In this document: positions 1 to 6,372 of the stretch, piece by piece
How the letters are laid out: each line of letters opens with the position of its first letter
Numbering within the stretch: position 1 is the first letter of the stretch
Source: an uncultured Ruminococcus sp.
Lineage (GTDB): Bacteria; Bacillota_A; Clostridia; Oscillospirales; Ruminococcaceae
Reading direction: 5' to 3'
Assembly: GCA_902782875.1 (NCBI GenBank)
Contig: CACZPE010000368.1
Location: 1-8,708 of the forward strand
DNA: 8,708 bases
The notes under the pieces: generated by a model
Database searches by the model: none
Seen by the model: only the letters and a program-made list of their open reading frames with translations
What the model was told of the DNA's origin: nothing
Translations under genes and position numbers: made by a program

Positions 1-427
1 AGGCGGCATAGCTGACGGCAGAGGTGTTGCTGCGGCATTCATGCTCGGCGCGGACGGAGTGCAGATAGGCACACGCTTCCTTGCATCAGAGGAATGTCAG
101 ATACACGATAATTACAAGAATGCAGTAGTCAAGGCCAAGGACACCGATAACGCCATAACAGGCTTCTATTCGGGCTCCCCCTGCCGCTGCATCAGATCGA
201 AATACACAAAGAAGCTCCAGGAAATGGAGAAGAACGCTGCTCCCCCGGAGGATTTCGAGGCACTCACCGTCGGTTCCCTGCGCAAGGCAGTCGTTGACGG
301 CAATGTTGAGGAAGGCTCTATGCTCTGCGGTCTTATCGCAGGCATGATAACAGATATAAAGCCCTGCAGGGAAATCGTTGAGGAAATGATGACCGGAGCG
401 GAAAAGCTGCTCGGAAGGAAGTTCTGA
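1..427 (+). CDS. fabK: Enoyl-ACP reductase FabK, C-terminal part (5' end outside window)
   Basis: This is the last 141 residues of an FMN-dependent enoyl-ACP reductase of the FabK / nitronate monooxygenase TIM-barrel family. It performs the final NAD(P)H-dependent reduction of each elongation cycle in the cytoplasm. The reading frame is open from base 2, so the gene enters from the left edge; the ATG at 41 is internal. Visible at once is GGIADGRGVAAAF (first 13 residues seen), then GADGVQIGTRF ending near residue 26. These are the phosphate-binding glycines and following strand that hold FMN in this family. The C-terminal helical part (ending KLLGRKF) is typical of FabK rather than of other nitronate monooxygenases, and the fab neighbourhood supports that choice. 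The stop is TGA at 425-427, 45 bases before fabG. FabK replaces FabI in many Firmicutes and is known to be insensitive to triclosan. fabD, the usual next gene, is absent. Confidence 0.93.
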   Translation, partial: GGIADGRGVAAAFMLGADGVQIGTRFLASEECQIHDNYKNAVVKAKDTDNAITGFYSGSPCRCIRSKYTKKLQEMEKNAAPPEDFEALTVGSLRKAVVDGNVEEGSMLCGLIAGMITDIKPCREIVEEMMTGAEKLLGRKF

Positions 428-456
428 GACTGCAGTATATCGGGAAGCTGATTGAT

Positions 457-464
457 AAAAGGAG
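457..464 (+). promoter_or_regulatory. Ribosome binding site of fabG
   Basis: AAAAGGAG sits 8 bases before the ATG at 473. It decides the fabG start against the in-frame TTG at 452, which lies upstream of this site and has no comparable signal in front of it. Confidence 0.8.
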
Positions 465-472
465 ATAAAACA

Positions 473-1204
473 ATGACAGCACTTATTACAGGCTCCGCAA
501 GGGGCATCGGAGCGGCTATCGCTCTCAGGCTTGCAAAGGACGGCTTTGACATAGCCTTCAATGACATCAGCGACAAGATGTTCGAGGACAATGACATACT
601 CGACAAGGTGCGTGCCTTCGGCGTTCAGGCTGAGGTGTTCATCGCGGATGTGTCGAAGTACGATCAGTGCGAGGCTATGGTAAATGCGGTAAAGGAGCGC
701 TTCGGCACGATAGATGTGCTGGTCAACAACGCAGGCATAACCCGTGACAACCTTATGGCAAGAATGGACGAGGCTATGTACGATCTTGTAATCGCCGTAA
801 ACCAGAAGAGCGTATTCAATATGATGAAGCTCGTCTGCGGCGTTATGAGCAGACAGAAGCACGGCCATATCATAAATCTCGCGTCGGTAACAGGCCTTTA
901 CGGCAATCCAGGTCAGATAAACTACGCCGCATCAAAGGCAGCGATAATCGGTATGACCAAGACCGTTGCGAAGGAATACGGCAAGAGGGGCATCACCTGC
1001 AACGCAGTAGCCCCGGGATTCATACACACACCTATGACCGATCAGCTCACCGATGAGCAGAAGCAGAAGATGCTCGACCTTATCGCAATGAAGCGCTACG
1101 GCGAGCCCGAGGAGATAGCAGGCGTGGTATCCTTCCTTGCATCGGAGGATTCCTCCTATGTTACCGGACAGGTAATAGAGATATCCGGCGGATTATCCAT
1201 GTGA
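473..1204 (+). CDS. fabG: 3-oxoacyl-ACP reductase FabG
   Basis: A 243-residue short-chain dehydrogenase/reductase that reduces 3-ketoacyl-ACP to 3-hydroxyacyl-ACP with NADPH. The Rossmann nucleotide loop TGSARGIG is at residues 6-13 and NNAG at 85-88. The catalytic set is complete: Asn110, Ser138 (in NLASVTG), Tyr151 and Lys155 (YAASK). The PGFIHTPMTD segment (181-190) and the C-terminal ISGGLSM are typical of FabG, and the length matches the usual 240-250. I chose the ATG at 473 because AAAAGGAG lies 8 bases upstream. The frame can be extended to a TTG at 452, but that adds only IKGDKT, which is the translated ribosome binding site. It follows fabK after 45 bases and precedes fabF by 49, so it is very probably co-transcribed. 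The family is large, so the FabG assignment rests on the neighbouring genes as well as the motifs. Confidence 0.96.
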   Translation: MTALITGSARGIGAAIALRLAKDGFDIAFNDISDKMFEDNDILDKVRAFGVQAEVFIADVSKYDQCEAMVNAVKERFGTIDVLVNNAGITRDNLMARMDEAMYDLVIAVNQKSVFNMMKLVCGVMSRQKHGHIINLASVTGLYGNPGQINYAASKAAIIGMTKTVAKEYGKRGITCNAVAPGFIHTPMTDQLTDEQKQKMLDLIAMKRYGEPEEIAGVVSFLASEDSSYVTGQVIEISGGLSM

Positions 1205-1253
1205 TCACACATCGGTACATACTGAAGAAAGATTTTAATAGCAGGAGTTTTTT

Positions 1254-2492
1254 ATGAAAAGAGTAGTCATAACCGGAATGGGTGTAGTATCCCCCATAGG
1301 CAACACGCTCGATGAATTCTGGAGCGCAATAAAGGCAAACAAGCTGGGATTTTCCTTTCTCGGCGACCGCGTGAGCGAGGAGTTTGAGGTAAAGATAGCT
1401 GCAACGGTCAATGATTTTGACCCCGAGCGCAGGCTTGACAAGAAAGAGGCAAAGCGTATGTCGCGCTTCACTCAGTTTGCGGTGACAGCGGCGCTTGACG
1501 CGCTTGAGGATTCGGGCAGCGATTTCTCGGACATAGACCCCTACCGTGCAGGCGTTATCTGCGGCGTGGGTATGGGCGACCTCAATCTCACCGTGTCCGA
1601 GGCGAGCCGTTATTTTGAAAAGGGCCCCGGCAGGGTGTCGGTATTCTATATACCCATGACGATCGCTAATATGGCGGCAGGTACTATCGCTATGAAGGCT
1701 AAGAACTTCAAGGGCGCAAACTATTGCACGACTACTGCCTGCGCATCCTCAACCAATGCGATAGGCGAGGCTTTCAGAAAGATAAAGGACGGATATCTCG
1801 ATGTGTGCATAACCGGCGGTGCGGAAGCGGTTGTCGGTGAATTCGGCCTTGCGGGATTCAACAATATGCACGCACTCTCACGCTCCACCGATCTCGAGAG
1901 ATGCTCGATACCCTTTGACGGCGAGAGAAACGGCTTTGTTCTCGGCGAGGGCAGCGGTATGCTGATACTCGAGGAATACGAGCACGCCGTAAAGAGAGGT
2001 GCCAGGATATACGCAGAGATAGCAGGATACGGCGCAACAGGCGATGCATATCATATGACAAGCCCCTCCCCCACCGGCGAGGCGGCTGCGGCAGCTATGC
2101 GCATGGCATATGAGGAAGCAGGGCTCAGCGCATCGGATATCAGCTATATAAACGCACACGGCACATCCACAGGACTCAACGACAAGTACGAGACAACAGC
2201 CATAAAGCTCGCTCTCGGCGACAGTGCGGAGAAGGTTGTCATCAACTCCACTAAGTCGATGACAGGTCATCTTCTCGGTGCGGCAGGCGCAGTTGAGGCG
2301 ATAGTAACAGCACTTTCGGTACAGAATGATTTTGTACACCGTACCTGCGGATATAAGACTCCCGATCCCGAATGTGACCTTGACTACTGTGTTGAGGGCA
2401 ACAGGGAGATGACCGTGAATGCGGCTCTCTCAAACTCTCTCGGCTTCGGCGGACACAACGGTACTATATGTATAAAGAAATTTGTTAAGTGA
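1254..2492 (+). CDS. fabF: 3-oxoacyl-ACP synthase II FabF
   Basis: A 412-residue condensing enzyme of the thiolase fold that joins malonyl-ACP to the acyl chain with loss of CO2. The Cys-His-His triad is intact: nucleophile Cys163 in [12 protein letters not shown], His302 in [11 protein letters not shown], and His339 in GHLLGAAGA, with the supporting Lys334 in NSTKSM. The gatekeeper loop LGFGGHNG is at 396-403, where FabF enzymes carry GFGGTNG or similar. Length and residue numbering match Escherichia coli FabF almost exactly (Cys163, His303, His340 there). The Cys-His-His triad also separates it from FabH, which has Cys-His-Asn. The ATG at 1254 has AGGAG 6 bases upstream. The TGA stop is followed 16 bases later by accB, consistent with one transcript. 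No fabB-like second synthase is seen in the window. Confidence 0.97.
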   Translation: MKRVVITGMGVVSPIGNTLDEFWSAIKANKLGFSFLGDRVSEEFEVKIAATVNDFDPERRLDKKEAKRMSRFTQFAVTAALDALEDSGSDFSDIDPYRAGVICGVGMGDLNLTVSEASRYFEKGPGRVSVFYIPMTIANMAAGTIAMKAKNFKGANYCTTTACASSTNAIGEAFRKIKDGYLDVCITGGAEAVVGEFGLAGFNNMHALSRSTDLERCSIPFDGERNGFVLGEGSGMLILEEYEHAVKRGARIYAEIAGYGATGDAYHMTSPSPTGEAAAAAMRMAYEEAGLSASDISYINAHGTSTGLNDKYETTAIKLALGDSAEKVVINSTKSMTGHLLGAAGAVEAIVTALSVQNDFVHRTCGYKTPDPECDLDYCVEGNREMTVNAALSNSLGFGGHNGTICIKKFVK

Positions 2493-2508
2493 TGAGGTCT
2501 GTTTGGAT

Positions 2509-2985
2509 ATGGAAAAGAAGATCTTAGGTCTGTATGATATAGAAACCATAGAGAAGCTTGCAGATATAGTCAGCGAAAAAAGGCTCTCTGAGATAACCCT
2601 TTCCGACGGGGACAAGACGATCACCGTAAAGGGTATGTGCGGTCATCCCGGACCGGGTATGCCGCCTGTGATGCCGCCCGTACCTCCTATGGAAGCCCCC
2701 GAGGCGCAGCCCGAGGTGAAGGAAGAGAAGGTATATGACGGCTGTGTTGTGAAATCCCCCATCGTGGGTACCTTCTATGCATCACCCTCACCCGACAGGC
2801 CGCCCTTTGTAAAGGTCGGTCAGAGCGTCCAGAAGGGCGATGTGCTGATGATAATAGAGTCGATGAAGCTCATGAACGAGATACAGAGCGAATACTCGGG
2901 CGTTGTAAGGGAGATACTCGTGAAGTCGGGCGATCCCGTTGAATTCGATCAGCCTGTGATGGTGATCGAGCAGAGGCGGTCATGA
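2509..2985 (+). CDS. accB: Biotin carboxyl carrier protein of acetyl-CoA carboxylase (AccB)
   Basis: A 158-residue biotin carboxyl carrier protein. Three parts are visible: an N-terminal region (1-44) that in this family contacts biotin carboxylase, a Pro/Met-rich linker (about 46-70, with PPVMPPVPP), and a C-terminal biotinyl domain (about 78-155). The biotin-accepting residue is Lys120 in [10 protein letters not shown]; the usual motif is EAMKM, so Ser for Ala is a common mild variant. [14 protein letters not shown] (83-96) includes the protruding thumb typical of bacterial AccB. The start is not certain. ATG 2509 gives the standard MEKK..LYDIETI beginning, but the best purine run (GATGAGG, 2491-2497) is 11 bases away. 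An in-frame TTG at 2503 would be 5 bases from it and add two residues. The stop codon overlaps the start of the lipoprotein gene (ATGA at 2982). Confidence 0.95.
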   Translation: MEKKILGLYDIETIEKLADIVSEKRLSEITLSDGDKTITVKGMCGHPGPGMPPVMPPVPPMEAPEAQPEVKEEKVYDGCVVKSPIVGTFYASPSPDRPPFVKVGQSVQKGDVLMIIESMKLMNEIQSEYSGVVREILVKSGDPVEFDQPVMVIEQRRS

Positions 2986-3425
2986 TGAAAAGAATAATAT
3001 TCGCAGTGCTCTGTGCAGGGGCTATGATGCTCACGGGCTGCATAGGCAGCGGGGGCACTACCGTTGAAAATGCGCAGAATCAGGTGGACGAGAGCAAAAA
3101 TCTCGCCGCCACTCAGAACGCACAGCTTATGATGCAGAACGCCAAGAACTACTGCGCATCCTGTGCGGCAAACGGCGTTGAGCTCAAGAGCGGAAGATAC
3201 GCCGGCAAGCTCGGCACCGCAAGGGATATAGCCTTTGACGGCACCCAGGCGGATATGAACGCCGCTATGGACACTTATACAAACGGTATGACAGCGGGCT
3301 ACTATGTCGTTATGATAAACGACGGCACCCCCACTGTTGCCTACTGGAGCGAGACGGATATATCCTCCGCGGATTTCTCCAAGGAGCCCGAGGGCGATAC
3401 CATCATAGGCAAGTGGACGAATTAA
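2982..3425 (+). CDS. Small putative lipoprotein of unknown function, in the fab operon
   Basis: A 147-residue protein whose family I do not recognise. It starts with Lys-Arg at 3-4, a hydrophobic stretch (5-18) and a lipobox LTGC ending at Cys20. It is therefore predicted to be exported, lipidated on Cys20 and anchored on the outer face of the membrane. A flexible Gly/Thr-rich stretch (21-28) follows. Next comes a predicted long helix with Gln/Asn/Ala (about 30-62) containing a CxxC pair (Cys58, Cys61), then a part with beta character ([16 protein letters not shown], about 106-124). A helix followed by a small sheet ending in an AYW-type strand recalls pilin-like folds of Gram-positive bacteria, but this is a visual impression only. 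The ATG overlaps the accB stop as ATGA, so translation is probably coupled. An ATG one codon on (2985) is an equal start. The TAA stop is 74 bases before fabZ. Codon use resembles its neighbours. Confidence 0.8.
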   Translation: MMKRIIFAVLCAGAMMLTGCIGSGGTTVENAQNQVDESKNLAATQNAQLMMQNAKNYCASCAANGVELKSGRYAGKLGTARDIAFDGTQADMNAAMDTYTNGMTAGYYVVMINDGTPTVAYWSETDISSADFSKEPEGDTIIGKWTN

Positions 3426-3486
3426 GGATCGGTACTGATCCCGTAGGACTGTGACAGGGCGCGATGCCTGATGAATATACTGGAAT

Positions 3487-3492
3487 GAGGTG
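3487..3492 (+). promoter_or_regulatory. Ribosome binding site of fabZ
   Basis: GAGGTG lies 7 bases before the ATG at 3500. It favours that start over the upstream in-frame ATG at 3464, which would place an unrelated 12-residue leader before the conserved FabZ beginning. Confidence 0.65.
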
Positions 3493-3499
3493 CTTGGAA

Positions 3500-3925
3500 A
3501 TGCAGCTTAACAAAGAACAGATAATGGAACTTATCCCTCACAGAGACCCGTTCCTTCTCATCGATGAGATAGAGGAGATGGAGCCGGGCGTGAGAGTTGT
3601 GGCATACAAGAATATGACCCCCGATGAATTCTGGTTCAAGGGGCATTTTCCCGGTTATCCCGTAGTGCCCGGCGTGCTTATGGTCGAGATGATGGCGCAG
3701 GCAGGCGCTGCGGCTATGCTGGCACTCCCCGAGAACAAGGGCAAGATAGGCTTTTTCGGCGGCATCAAGGAAGCTAAGTTCCGCCGTCAGGTGGTACCCG
3801 GCGACAGACTTAAGATCGAGGTCGAGATAACAAAGGTAAGAGGTCCCGTAGGCTACGGCAAGGGACTCTGCACCGTCAACGGGGAGAAGGCCGTATCTGC
3901 TGAAATACAATTTGCAATAAAGTAA
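3500..3925 (+). CDS. fabZ: 3-hydroxyacyl-ACP dehydratase FabZ
   Basis: A 141-residue hot-dog-fold dehydratase that converts 3-hydroxyacyl-ACP to trans-2-enoyl-ACP. The beginning IMELIPHRDPFLLID (8-22) is the standard FabZ start. The catalytic His49 lies in FKGHFPGYPVVPGVLMVE and the catalytic Glu63 follows 14 residues later, the same spacing as His54/Glu68 in E. coli FabZ. GKIGFFGGIKEAKFRRQVVPGD continues the family pattern (81-102). The Glu after the PGVLMV segment marks FabZ, not FabA, which has Asp. The protein ends AVSAEIQFAIK. Its final codons reappear three times, in altered form, in the following gap (3938-4061). The start at 3500 is chosen from the ribosome binding site at 3487 and the family N-terminus; the frame stays open back to an ATG at 3464. 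fabZ between accB and accC is the order seen in related clusters, except for the lipoprotein gene inserted before it. Confidence 0.96.
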   Translation: MQLNKEQIMELIPHRDPFLLIDEIEEMEPGVRVVAYKNMTPDEFWFKGHFPGYPVVPGVLMVEMMAQAGAAAMLALPENKGKIGFFGGIKEAKFRRQVVPGDRLKIEVEITKVRGPVGYGKGLCTVNGEKAVSAEIQFAIK

Positions 3926-3937
3926 TTGTATTTATAC

Positions 3938-3973
3938 CGTCAGCAGGCTGAGATACAGTTCGCGATAAAATAA
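3938..3973 (+). repeat. Duplicated fabZ 3' end, copy 1
   Basis: Thirty-six bases starting CGTCAGCAGGCTGAGAT. Read in the fabZ frame they give QQAEIQFAIK then TAA. The last eight residues match the FabZ C-terminus (AEIQFAIK) exactly. Over those eight codons there are five base differences from fabZ, all silent third-base changes (GAA/GAG, CAA/CAG, TTT/TTC, GCA/GCG, AAG/AAA). Relative to the GTA-TCT-GCT (V-S-A) codons of fabZ, this copy reads GTC-AGC-AG-GCT, that is two extra bases. It is in the fabZ frame, so reading through the fabZ TAA would add 15 residues and end here. Confidence 0.85.
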
Positions 3974-3981
3974 ACAAAGCA

Positions 3982-4017
3982 CGTCAGCAGGCTGAGATCC
4001 AGTTTGCTATAAAATGA
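3982..4017 (+). repeat. Duplicated fabZ 3' end, copy 2
   Basis: Thirty-six bases, 44 bases downstream of copy 1, with the same first 17 bases. In its own frame it encodes QQAEIQFAIK and ends in TGA, not TAA. It differs from copy 1 only at third codon positions within the AEIQFAIK part (ATA/ATC, TTC/TTT, GCG/GCT) and in the stop codon. It lies in a different frame from fabZ and has no start codon or ribosome binding site, so it is not expected to be translated. Confidence 0.85.
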
Positions 4018-4028
4018 TGTTATTTGCA

Positions 4029-4061
4029 CGTCAGCAGGCTGAGATATATTTCAACAAATAA
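4029..4061 (+). repeat. Duplicated fabZ 3' end, copy 3 (degenerate)
   Basis: Thirty-three bases, 47 bases downstream of copy 2. The first 17 bases are identical to the other copies, and with copy 2 the identity extends to 20 bases (from GCACG). The tail has drifted: it would encode QQAEIYFNK and then TAA, three bases shorter than copies 1 and 2. It is in the third frame. TATATT at its 3' part, 16 bases after a weak TTTGCA, could act as a poor promoter for accC, but I do not rely on this. Confidence 0.75.
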
Positions 4062-4062
4062 A

Positions 4063-4122
4063 GTGCGGAATGTTGAGAAGCGGAGTTTAATAACTCCACA
4101 CTCCACTCTCAACACTCCACAC
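4063..4122 (+). repeat. Long imperfect inverted repeat with 7-base tandem repeats, upstream of accC
   Basis: The left arm (4063-4087) and right arm (4092-4122) are largely complementary around a four-base loop TAAT. The inner stem GGAGTT/AACTCC is perfect. The outer stem pairs GTGCGGAATGTTGAGA with TCTCAACACTCCACAC with two non-Watson-Crick positions (C-A and A-C), and the right arm carries about six extra bases between the two stems. The right arm consists of a seven-base tandem repeat: ACTCCAC, ACTCCAC, TCTCAAC, ACTCCAC (4093-4120). There is no T-run after it, so it does not look like an ordinary Rho-independent terminator. It ends 17 bases before the accC start and could affect messenger stability or processing, or be a remnant of a small palindromic repeat element. 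Confidence 0.7.
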
Positions 4123-4139
4123 TTATACAAGGTGTTTAT

Positions 4140-5483
4140 ATGTTCAAGAAAATTCTTATCGCCAACAGGGGCGAGATAGCCGTGCGCATAATAAGGAGCT
4201 GCCGTGAGATGGGCATACATACCGTCACGGTGTATTCGACGGCGGACAAGCATTCGCTCCATGCCCAGATATCGGATGAATCCGTATGCATAGGTCCTCC
4301 CGCCACCAAGGACAGCTACCTCAACGCTGATGCGATAATAGAGGCATGCAAGATCACGGGAGCGGACGCGGTGCATCCGGGTTTCGGTTTTCTGTCGGAG
4401 AATGCGGATTTTGCCGAGGCATGCGAGAAGAACGGCATAACATTCATCGGCCCGTCGCCTCAGGCGATAAGGGCGCTGGGCGACAAGTCGGCCGCAAAGA
4501 TGTCGATGAAAAATGCGGGAGTGCCCGTAATACCGGGCTCTGACGGTGTGCTCAAGGGCATAAAGTCAGCAAAGGCTCTTGCAAAAAGCATCGGCTATCC
4601 CGTTATGATAAAGGCTTCGGCGGGCGGCGGCGGCAGAGGCATACGCCGTGTTGACAGGGAGGAAGACCTTGAGGCGGCTATGACGGCTGCATCCCAGGAG
4701 GCGCTCAGCTTTTTCGGCGATGACAGCATATATATGGAAAAGCTGATACTCAACCCCAAGCATATAGAGTTCCAGATACTTGCGGACAAGCAGGGCAATG
4801 TGGTGCATCTGGGTGAGCGTGACTGCTCTCTGCAGAGGCGCAATCAGAAGGTGCTCGAGGAAACGCCCTCGCCGATAATGACTCCCGTGCTGCGCGAGCG
4901 CATGGGCAGGGCGGCTGTGGCGGCGGCCATGACATGCCGCTATACAAATGCAGGCACGATAGAATTCCTTGTGGACAAGGACAAGAACTTCTACTTCATG
5001 GAGATGAACACCCGCATACAGGTAGAGCATCCCATAACCGAGGCCGTGACGGGCATAGACCTTATCAAGGCGCAGATACGCATAGCGGACGGTCAGCCCC
5101 TGGGCATAAAGCAGACGGATATCGTAATGAGAGGGCACTCCATAGAGTGCAGGATAAATGCGGAGAATCCGGAACTCAACTTCAGGCCCAGTCCCGGCAG
5201 GGTGAATGCGCTTCATTTCCCGGGAGGTCCGGGTATACGCATAGACAGCGCCATATATCAGGGATATACGATCCCGCCGTATTACGACAGCATGATAGCA
5301 AAGCTCATAGCTCATGCTCCCACGAGAGACGAGGCTATCGCCAAGATGAAATGGGCCCTTTCGGAGTTTATCGTTGAGGGCGTTGATACCAATATAGAAT
5401 TCGATCTCTCGCTCATAAAGGACAGCGTGTTCTGTGACGGCACATATGACAACAACTATCTTACAAGAAAGCTTGAAGGATAA
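4140..5483 (+). CDS. accC: Biotin carboxylase subunit of acetyl-CoA carboxylase (AccC)
   Basis: A 447-residue ATP-grasp enzyme that carboxylates the biotin on AccB using ATP and bicarbonate. The N-terminal domain begins KKILIANRGEIAVRIIRSCR. The ATP-binding residues Lys116 and Lys158 (MIKASAG), the glycine-rich lid GGGGRG (162-167), His208 in NPKHIEFQ, and the metal-binding Glu275 and Glu288 with Asn290 are all present. The active-site segment MNTRIQVEHPITE (289-301) contains Arg292 and Glu296, and Arg338 lies in ECRINAE. The length equals stand-alone AccC (about 450), so it is not a fused pyruvate or propionyl-CoA carboxylase chain. The ATG at 4140 has AAGGTG 5 bases upstream. It is separated from fabZ by 214 bases of repeats, the largest gap inside the cluster, and precedes accD by 46 bases. 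Confidence 0.97.
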   Translation: MFKKILIANRGEIAVRIIRSCREMGIHTVTVYSTADKHSLHAQISDESVCIGPPATKDSYLNADAIIEACKITGADAVHPGFGFLSENADFAEACEKNGITFIGPSPQAIRALGDKSAAKMSMKNAGVPVIPGSDGVLKGIKSAKALAKSIGYPVMIKASAGGGGRGIRRVDREEDLEAAMTAASQEALSFFGDDSIYMEKLILNPKHIEFQILADKQGNVVHLGERDCSLQRRNQKVLEETPSPIMTPVLRERMGRAAVAAAMTCRYTNAGTIEFLVDKDKNFYFMEMNTRIQVEHPITEAVTGIDLIKAQIRIADGQPLGIKQTDIVMRGHSIECRINAENPELNFRPSPGRVNALHFPGGPGIRIDSAIYQGYTIPPYYDSMIAKLIAHAPTRDEAIAKMKWALSEFIVEGVDTNIEFDLSLIKDSVFCDGTYDNNYLTRKLEG

Positions 5484-5529
5484 CGCACTGCAGTGTGCGG
5501 GACGATAAAAATAACGGAGTGGATCTCAC

Positions 5530-6372
5530 ATGACTATGGAAGAGTGGTTCAAGCAGGTCACAAAGCGTTTCAATACCGATGAGAACCAGCTTAAGGAACC
5601 CGATTTCAAATGCCCGAGATGCGGCGAACAGACTACGGCAAAGGAATTCAGGGACAACCTGTGGGTATGCCCCCACTGCGGCTATCATTCAAGGATAACC
5701 GCCAGGGACAGACTCAATCTCACCTGTGACAAGGACAGCTTTACCGAGCACGATGCGGGGCTCGGTACGCTCAATCCCATAGATTTTCCCGATTATGAGG
5801 AAAAGATAAAGGAGCTTCAGGAAAAGACAGGTCTTACCGAGGCTGTAGTTACGGGCGAATGCACGATACACGGCGAGAAATGCGTCATAGGCGTTATGGA
5901 TTCGCATTTCATGATGGCATCCATGGGCAGCGTCGTCGGAGAGAAGATAACCCGTGTGTTTGAGTATGCCGAAGAGCATAAGCTGCCGGTGGTACTCTTT
6001 ACCGCATCGGGCGGCGCACGCATGCAGGAGGGGCTCGTATCCCTCATGCAGATGGCAAAGACCAGCGGAGCGGCGGCAAAGTTCTCACAGAGCGGCGGAC
6101 TGTACATAACCGTGCTCACAGACCCCACGACGGGCGGTGTCACGGCATCCTTTGCGTCACTCGGAGATATAATAATAGCAGAGCCCAAGGTGCTCGTAGG
6201 CTTTGCGGGCAGACGTGTCATAGAGGGCACGATAAAGCAGAGGCTCCCCGAGGATTTCCAGTCGGCGGAATTCCTGCTTGAGAACGGCTTTGTTGATATG
6301 ATCACGGAGAGAAAGAACATGAGGCGCACCATCGCCCATCTGATAAGACTTCACAAGGGGGAGGCAGTATAA
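5530..6372 (+). CDS. accD: Acetyl-CoA carboxylase carboxyltransferase subunit beta (AccD)
   Basis: A 280-residue crotonase-fold subunit that works with AccA to transfer the carboxyl group from biotin to acetyl-CoA, giving malonyl-CoA. An N-terminal four-cysteine zinc ribbon is clear: CPRCG at 28-32 and CPHCG at 47-51 (Cys28, 31, 47, 50), the diagnostic mark of AccD. The core includes [18 protein letters not shown] (123-140), the oxyanion and CoA segment [11 protein letters not shown] (158-168), [17 protein letters not shown] (197-213), and [12 protein letters not shown] (224-235). Length is typical. The ATG at 5530 follows GGAG/GTGGA (5516-5523); a second ATG two codons later (5536) is possible. 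Its TAA stop overlaps the accA start by one base (TAATG), so AccD and AccA are probably made in balanced amounts by coupled translation. Confidence 0.97.
   Translation: MTMEEWFKQVTKRFNTDENQLKEPDFKCPRCGEQTTAKEFRDNLWVCPHCGYHSRITARDRLNLTCDKDSFTEHDAGLGTLNPIDFPDYEEKIKELQEKTGLTEAVVTGECTIHGEKCVIGVMDSHFMMASMGSVVGEKITRVFEYAEEHKLPVVLFTASGGARMQEGLVSLMQMAKTSGAAAKFSQSGGLYITVLTDPTTGGVTASFASLGDIIIAEPKVLVGFAGRRVIEGTIKQRLPEDFQSAEFLLENGFVDMITERKNMRRTIAHLIRLHKGEAV

Noticed and set aside
452..472. TTG start giving a longer FabG
   Set aside because: The extra codons are the ribosome binding site itself. The ATG at 473 has ideal spacing and gives the standard N-terminus.
86..868. Long open frame on the minus strand opposite fabK and fabG (260 codons)
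   Set aside because: It is the mirror of two well-supported genes, spans their junction, has a Cys/His-rich composition without any family motif, and has no good ribosome binding site.
4023..4049. Promoter for accC (TTTGCA, 16 bases, TATATT)
   Set aside because: The -35 box is poor and the elements overlap the repeat copy. It was noted in the repeat entry but is too weak to call.
3938..4061. CRISPR array
   Set aside because: Only three copies, with 8 and 11 bases between them, imperfect repeats, and clear homology to the fabZ 3' end.
3890..4061. Diversity-generating retroelement template/variable repeats at the end of fabZ
   Set aside because: The differences are silent third-base changes, not changes concentrated at adenines, and no reverse transcriptase is present in the window.
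4566..5315. Long open frame on the minus strand opposite accC (249 codons)
   Set aside because: It lies wholly inside accC, whose catalytic motifs are intact. The composition (many Tyr, His, Arg, Leu) is what antisense reading of this codon use produces.
5485..5502. Short palindrome around CTGCAG between accC and accD as a terminator or operator
   Set aside because: The stem is only a few base pairs, there is no T-run, and accD is expected to be co-transcribed.
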